Below are positions 62,829-64,000 of a stretch of 64,000 nt of DNA, piece by piece. A program made the translations under genes and the position numbers. The DNA comes from Propionispora hippei DSM 15287 (lineage in GTDB: Bacteria > Bacillota > Negativicutes > Propionisporales > Propionisporaceae): positions 186,001 to 250,000 of the forward strand of contig NZ_FQZD01000005.1 in NCBI RefSeq assembly GCF_900141835.1, in the 5' to 3' direction. How positions within the stretch are numbered: position 1 is the first letter of the stretch; the number at the start of each line of letters is the position of its first letter. Below the pieces are notes generated by a model. That model did no database searches, was not told where the DNA came from, and saw only the letters and a program-made list of their open reading frames with translations.

Positions 62829-64000
62829 ATGATTGATAAACGGTTGCTGCGGGAAGCGCGGCGGCATAGCCAATGGTTTTTATTGATTATTCTTTTGGGC
62901 CTGGCGGTCGGGATTTGTGCGACCCTGCAGGCTGATTATTTGTCCCGGATTATTAGCGGGGTATTTTTGGAAGGACTGAGGCTGCAGGACGTGAGGGACT
63001 GGCTGTCGATTTTGCTGGTTATTGCCGGTGGACGGGTGCTTAGCGGCTGGTTTTTGGAACTGGCAGGACACCAACTGGCGTTTGAGATTAAGCGGGACTT
63101 GCGTCAACGGCTGCTTGATAAAATATTGCGCATGGGACCTGTTGCCGGTGCGTCTGAGCAAACAGGGGAGCTGACTAATCTTCTTCTGGAGGGCATTGAG
63201 AATATAGAGCCTTATTTTGCCAGGTATTTACCACAGGTATGCGTAACGGCACTGATTCCCTTAACTATTCTAGTCAGTGTTTTTCTGCGGGATAAAATTA
63301 CCATGGTCATTCTGCTTATTACGGCGCCGCTGATCCCTGTATTTATGATATTGATTGGCAAACTGGCGGAAAAGAAATCAAAACAGCAGTGGGAGTATCT
63401 GTCGCGGGTCAGCGGTCATTTTTTTGATGTGCTCGAAGGTCTGACGACATTGAAGCTGTTTGGCCGCAGCAGGGAGCAAATCAAGGTGATTGCCGCCATG
63501 AGTCAGGGGTTTAGTGCTGCAACGCTGAGCGTGTTGAAGATTGCGTTTCTTTCGGCGTTGGTCCTGGAATTGGTAGCGACAATCAGCACGGCCCTGGTCG
63601 CTGTTGGGATTGGTCTTAGGTTGTTATATTCTCAGATTTATTTTAAAGAGGCTCTGTTCGTCCTGCTGTTAACACCTGATTTTTTCCTGCCGTTGCGGCA
63701 GCTTGGCAGCCAGTTTCATGCCGGCCTTTCCGGAGTTTCGGCGGCTGAACGTATTTATGGCTTGCTAAACAGGGACTTTACGCCGGCAAAGTTTGGTGAC
63801 CGGACTTTTGCCGAGGAGGCAGACTGTACTGTGGCGGTAGAGGCAGTAAGTTTTTGCTACCCCGACAGGGATAAGGCGGCCTTAAAGCGAGTGTCCTTTG
63901 TCTTGAAGCCCGGTGAGAAAACGGCGCTGATTGGGCCTAGCGGTGCGGGAAAGAGCACCTTGGTGAATCTGCTTATTGGTTTTTTGGTGCAGCAGGAAGG
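62829..64000 (+). CDS. cydD: ABC exporter CydD, thiol exporter for cytochrome bd assembly (3' end outside window)
   Basis: The frame runs from ATG 62829, after GGAGG, to the window end (390 residues visible). It has an N-terminal ABC exporter membrane domain (about 15-300; helices near 17-35, 56-75, 130-175 and 235-275, with QTGELTNLLLEGIENIEPYFARYLPQ in part: GELTNLLLEGIENIEPY) and the start of the ATPase domain with Walker A GPSGAGKST. CydDC exports cysteine and glutathione for bd oxidase maturation. Position directly after cydAB supports the name; cydC should follow. Confidence 0.9.
   Translation, partial: MIDKRLLREARRHSQWFLLIILLGLAVGICATLQADYLSRIISGVFLEGLRLQDVRDWLSILLVIAGGRVLSGWFLELAGHQLAFEIKRDLRQRLLDKILRMGPVAGASEQTGELTNLLLEGIENIEPYFARYLPQVCVTALIPLTILVSVFLRDKITMVILLITAPLIPVFMILIGKLAEKKSKQQWEYLSRVSGHFFDVLEGLTTLKLFGRSREQIKVIAAMSQGFSAATLSVLKIAFLSALVLELVATISTALVAVGIGLRLLYSQIYFKEALFVLLLTPDFFLPLRQLGSQFHAGLSGVSAAERIYGLLNRDFTPAKFGDRTFAEEADCTVAVEAVSFCYPDRDKAALKRVSFVLKPGEKTALIGPSGAGKSTLVNLLIGFLVQQE

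Overview
The window reads as chromosome of an endospore-forming, flagellated, anaerobic Firmicute. Spore functions are visible (alpha/beta small acid-soluble spore protein, spore photoproduct lyase, GerM-type lipoprotein, PdaB-type deacetylase), next to a full hook/filament operon, HydE, the futalosine menaquinone pathway, cytochrome bd and a CIRCE-controlled groESL operon. The combination and gene style fit the Negativicutes, probably Sporomusaceae; that placement is inference, because no rRNA or outer-membrane gene lies in the window. No rRNA, tRNA, prophage, CRISPR array or intact insertion sequence was recognised.

Layout. 1-2.6 kb: end of a His-rich protein, a 2[4Fe-4S] ferredoxin and a histidine kinase/OmpR regulator pair. 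2.7-4.7 kb: TrmB-type regulator, TIGR04076 protein and EamA permease as one operon with a palindrome at its promoter. 4.8-8.1 kb: GNAT acetyltransferase, HAD phosphatase, C_GCAxxG family protein, SelO. 8.3-12.7 kb: potABCD polyamine transporter ending in a ferritin gene. 12.8-13.8 kb: a shortened PaaK-like protein. 14.0-23.1 kb: flgD-flgE-flgK-flgK-flgL-fliD-chaperone, with flagellin convergent at 23.3-24.6 kb. 24.9-27.8 kb: two paralogous OmpR regulators around one kinase.

28-40.4 kb: a 46-residue protein, hydE, splB, motAB, acpS, nnr, the NdoAI/NdoA toxin-antitoxin pair, a ComEC-like hydrolase with a DUF3006 protein, a cell-wall amidase with a GerM lipoprotein, and a TyrR-like AAA+ regulator bracketed by two copies of a structured repeat. 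40.8-45.2 kb: thiL, tsaE, tsaB, rimI and tsaD, with an opposing SASP gene between rimI and tsaD. 45.5-47.5 kb: PdtaS/PdtaR-type kinase and ANTAR antiterminator. 48-50 kb: groES-groEL. 50.3-52.5 kb: cupin, CBO0543-like membrane protein, PdaB-like deacetylase. 52.6-58 kb: mqnE-mqnA-mqnC plus an MTAP-family phosphorylase, then guaA. 58-60 kb: tandem terminator-bearing repeats and two paralogous membrane-protein genes, the first frameshifted. 60.3-64 kb: cydA, cydB and the start of cydD.

Most genes are ordinary core functions. The points most worth a second look are the MTAP-family enzyme coupled to the menaquinone operon, the apparent loss of the hydrogen-donor cysteine in SplB, the 32-bp element shared by the flgD and flagellin upstream regions, the tandem divergent FlgK paralogs, the palindromic repeat pair around the TyrR-like gene and the tandem repeats after guaA. 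I did not find a clearly new multi-gene system.
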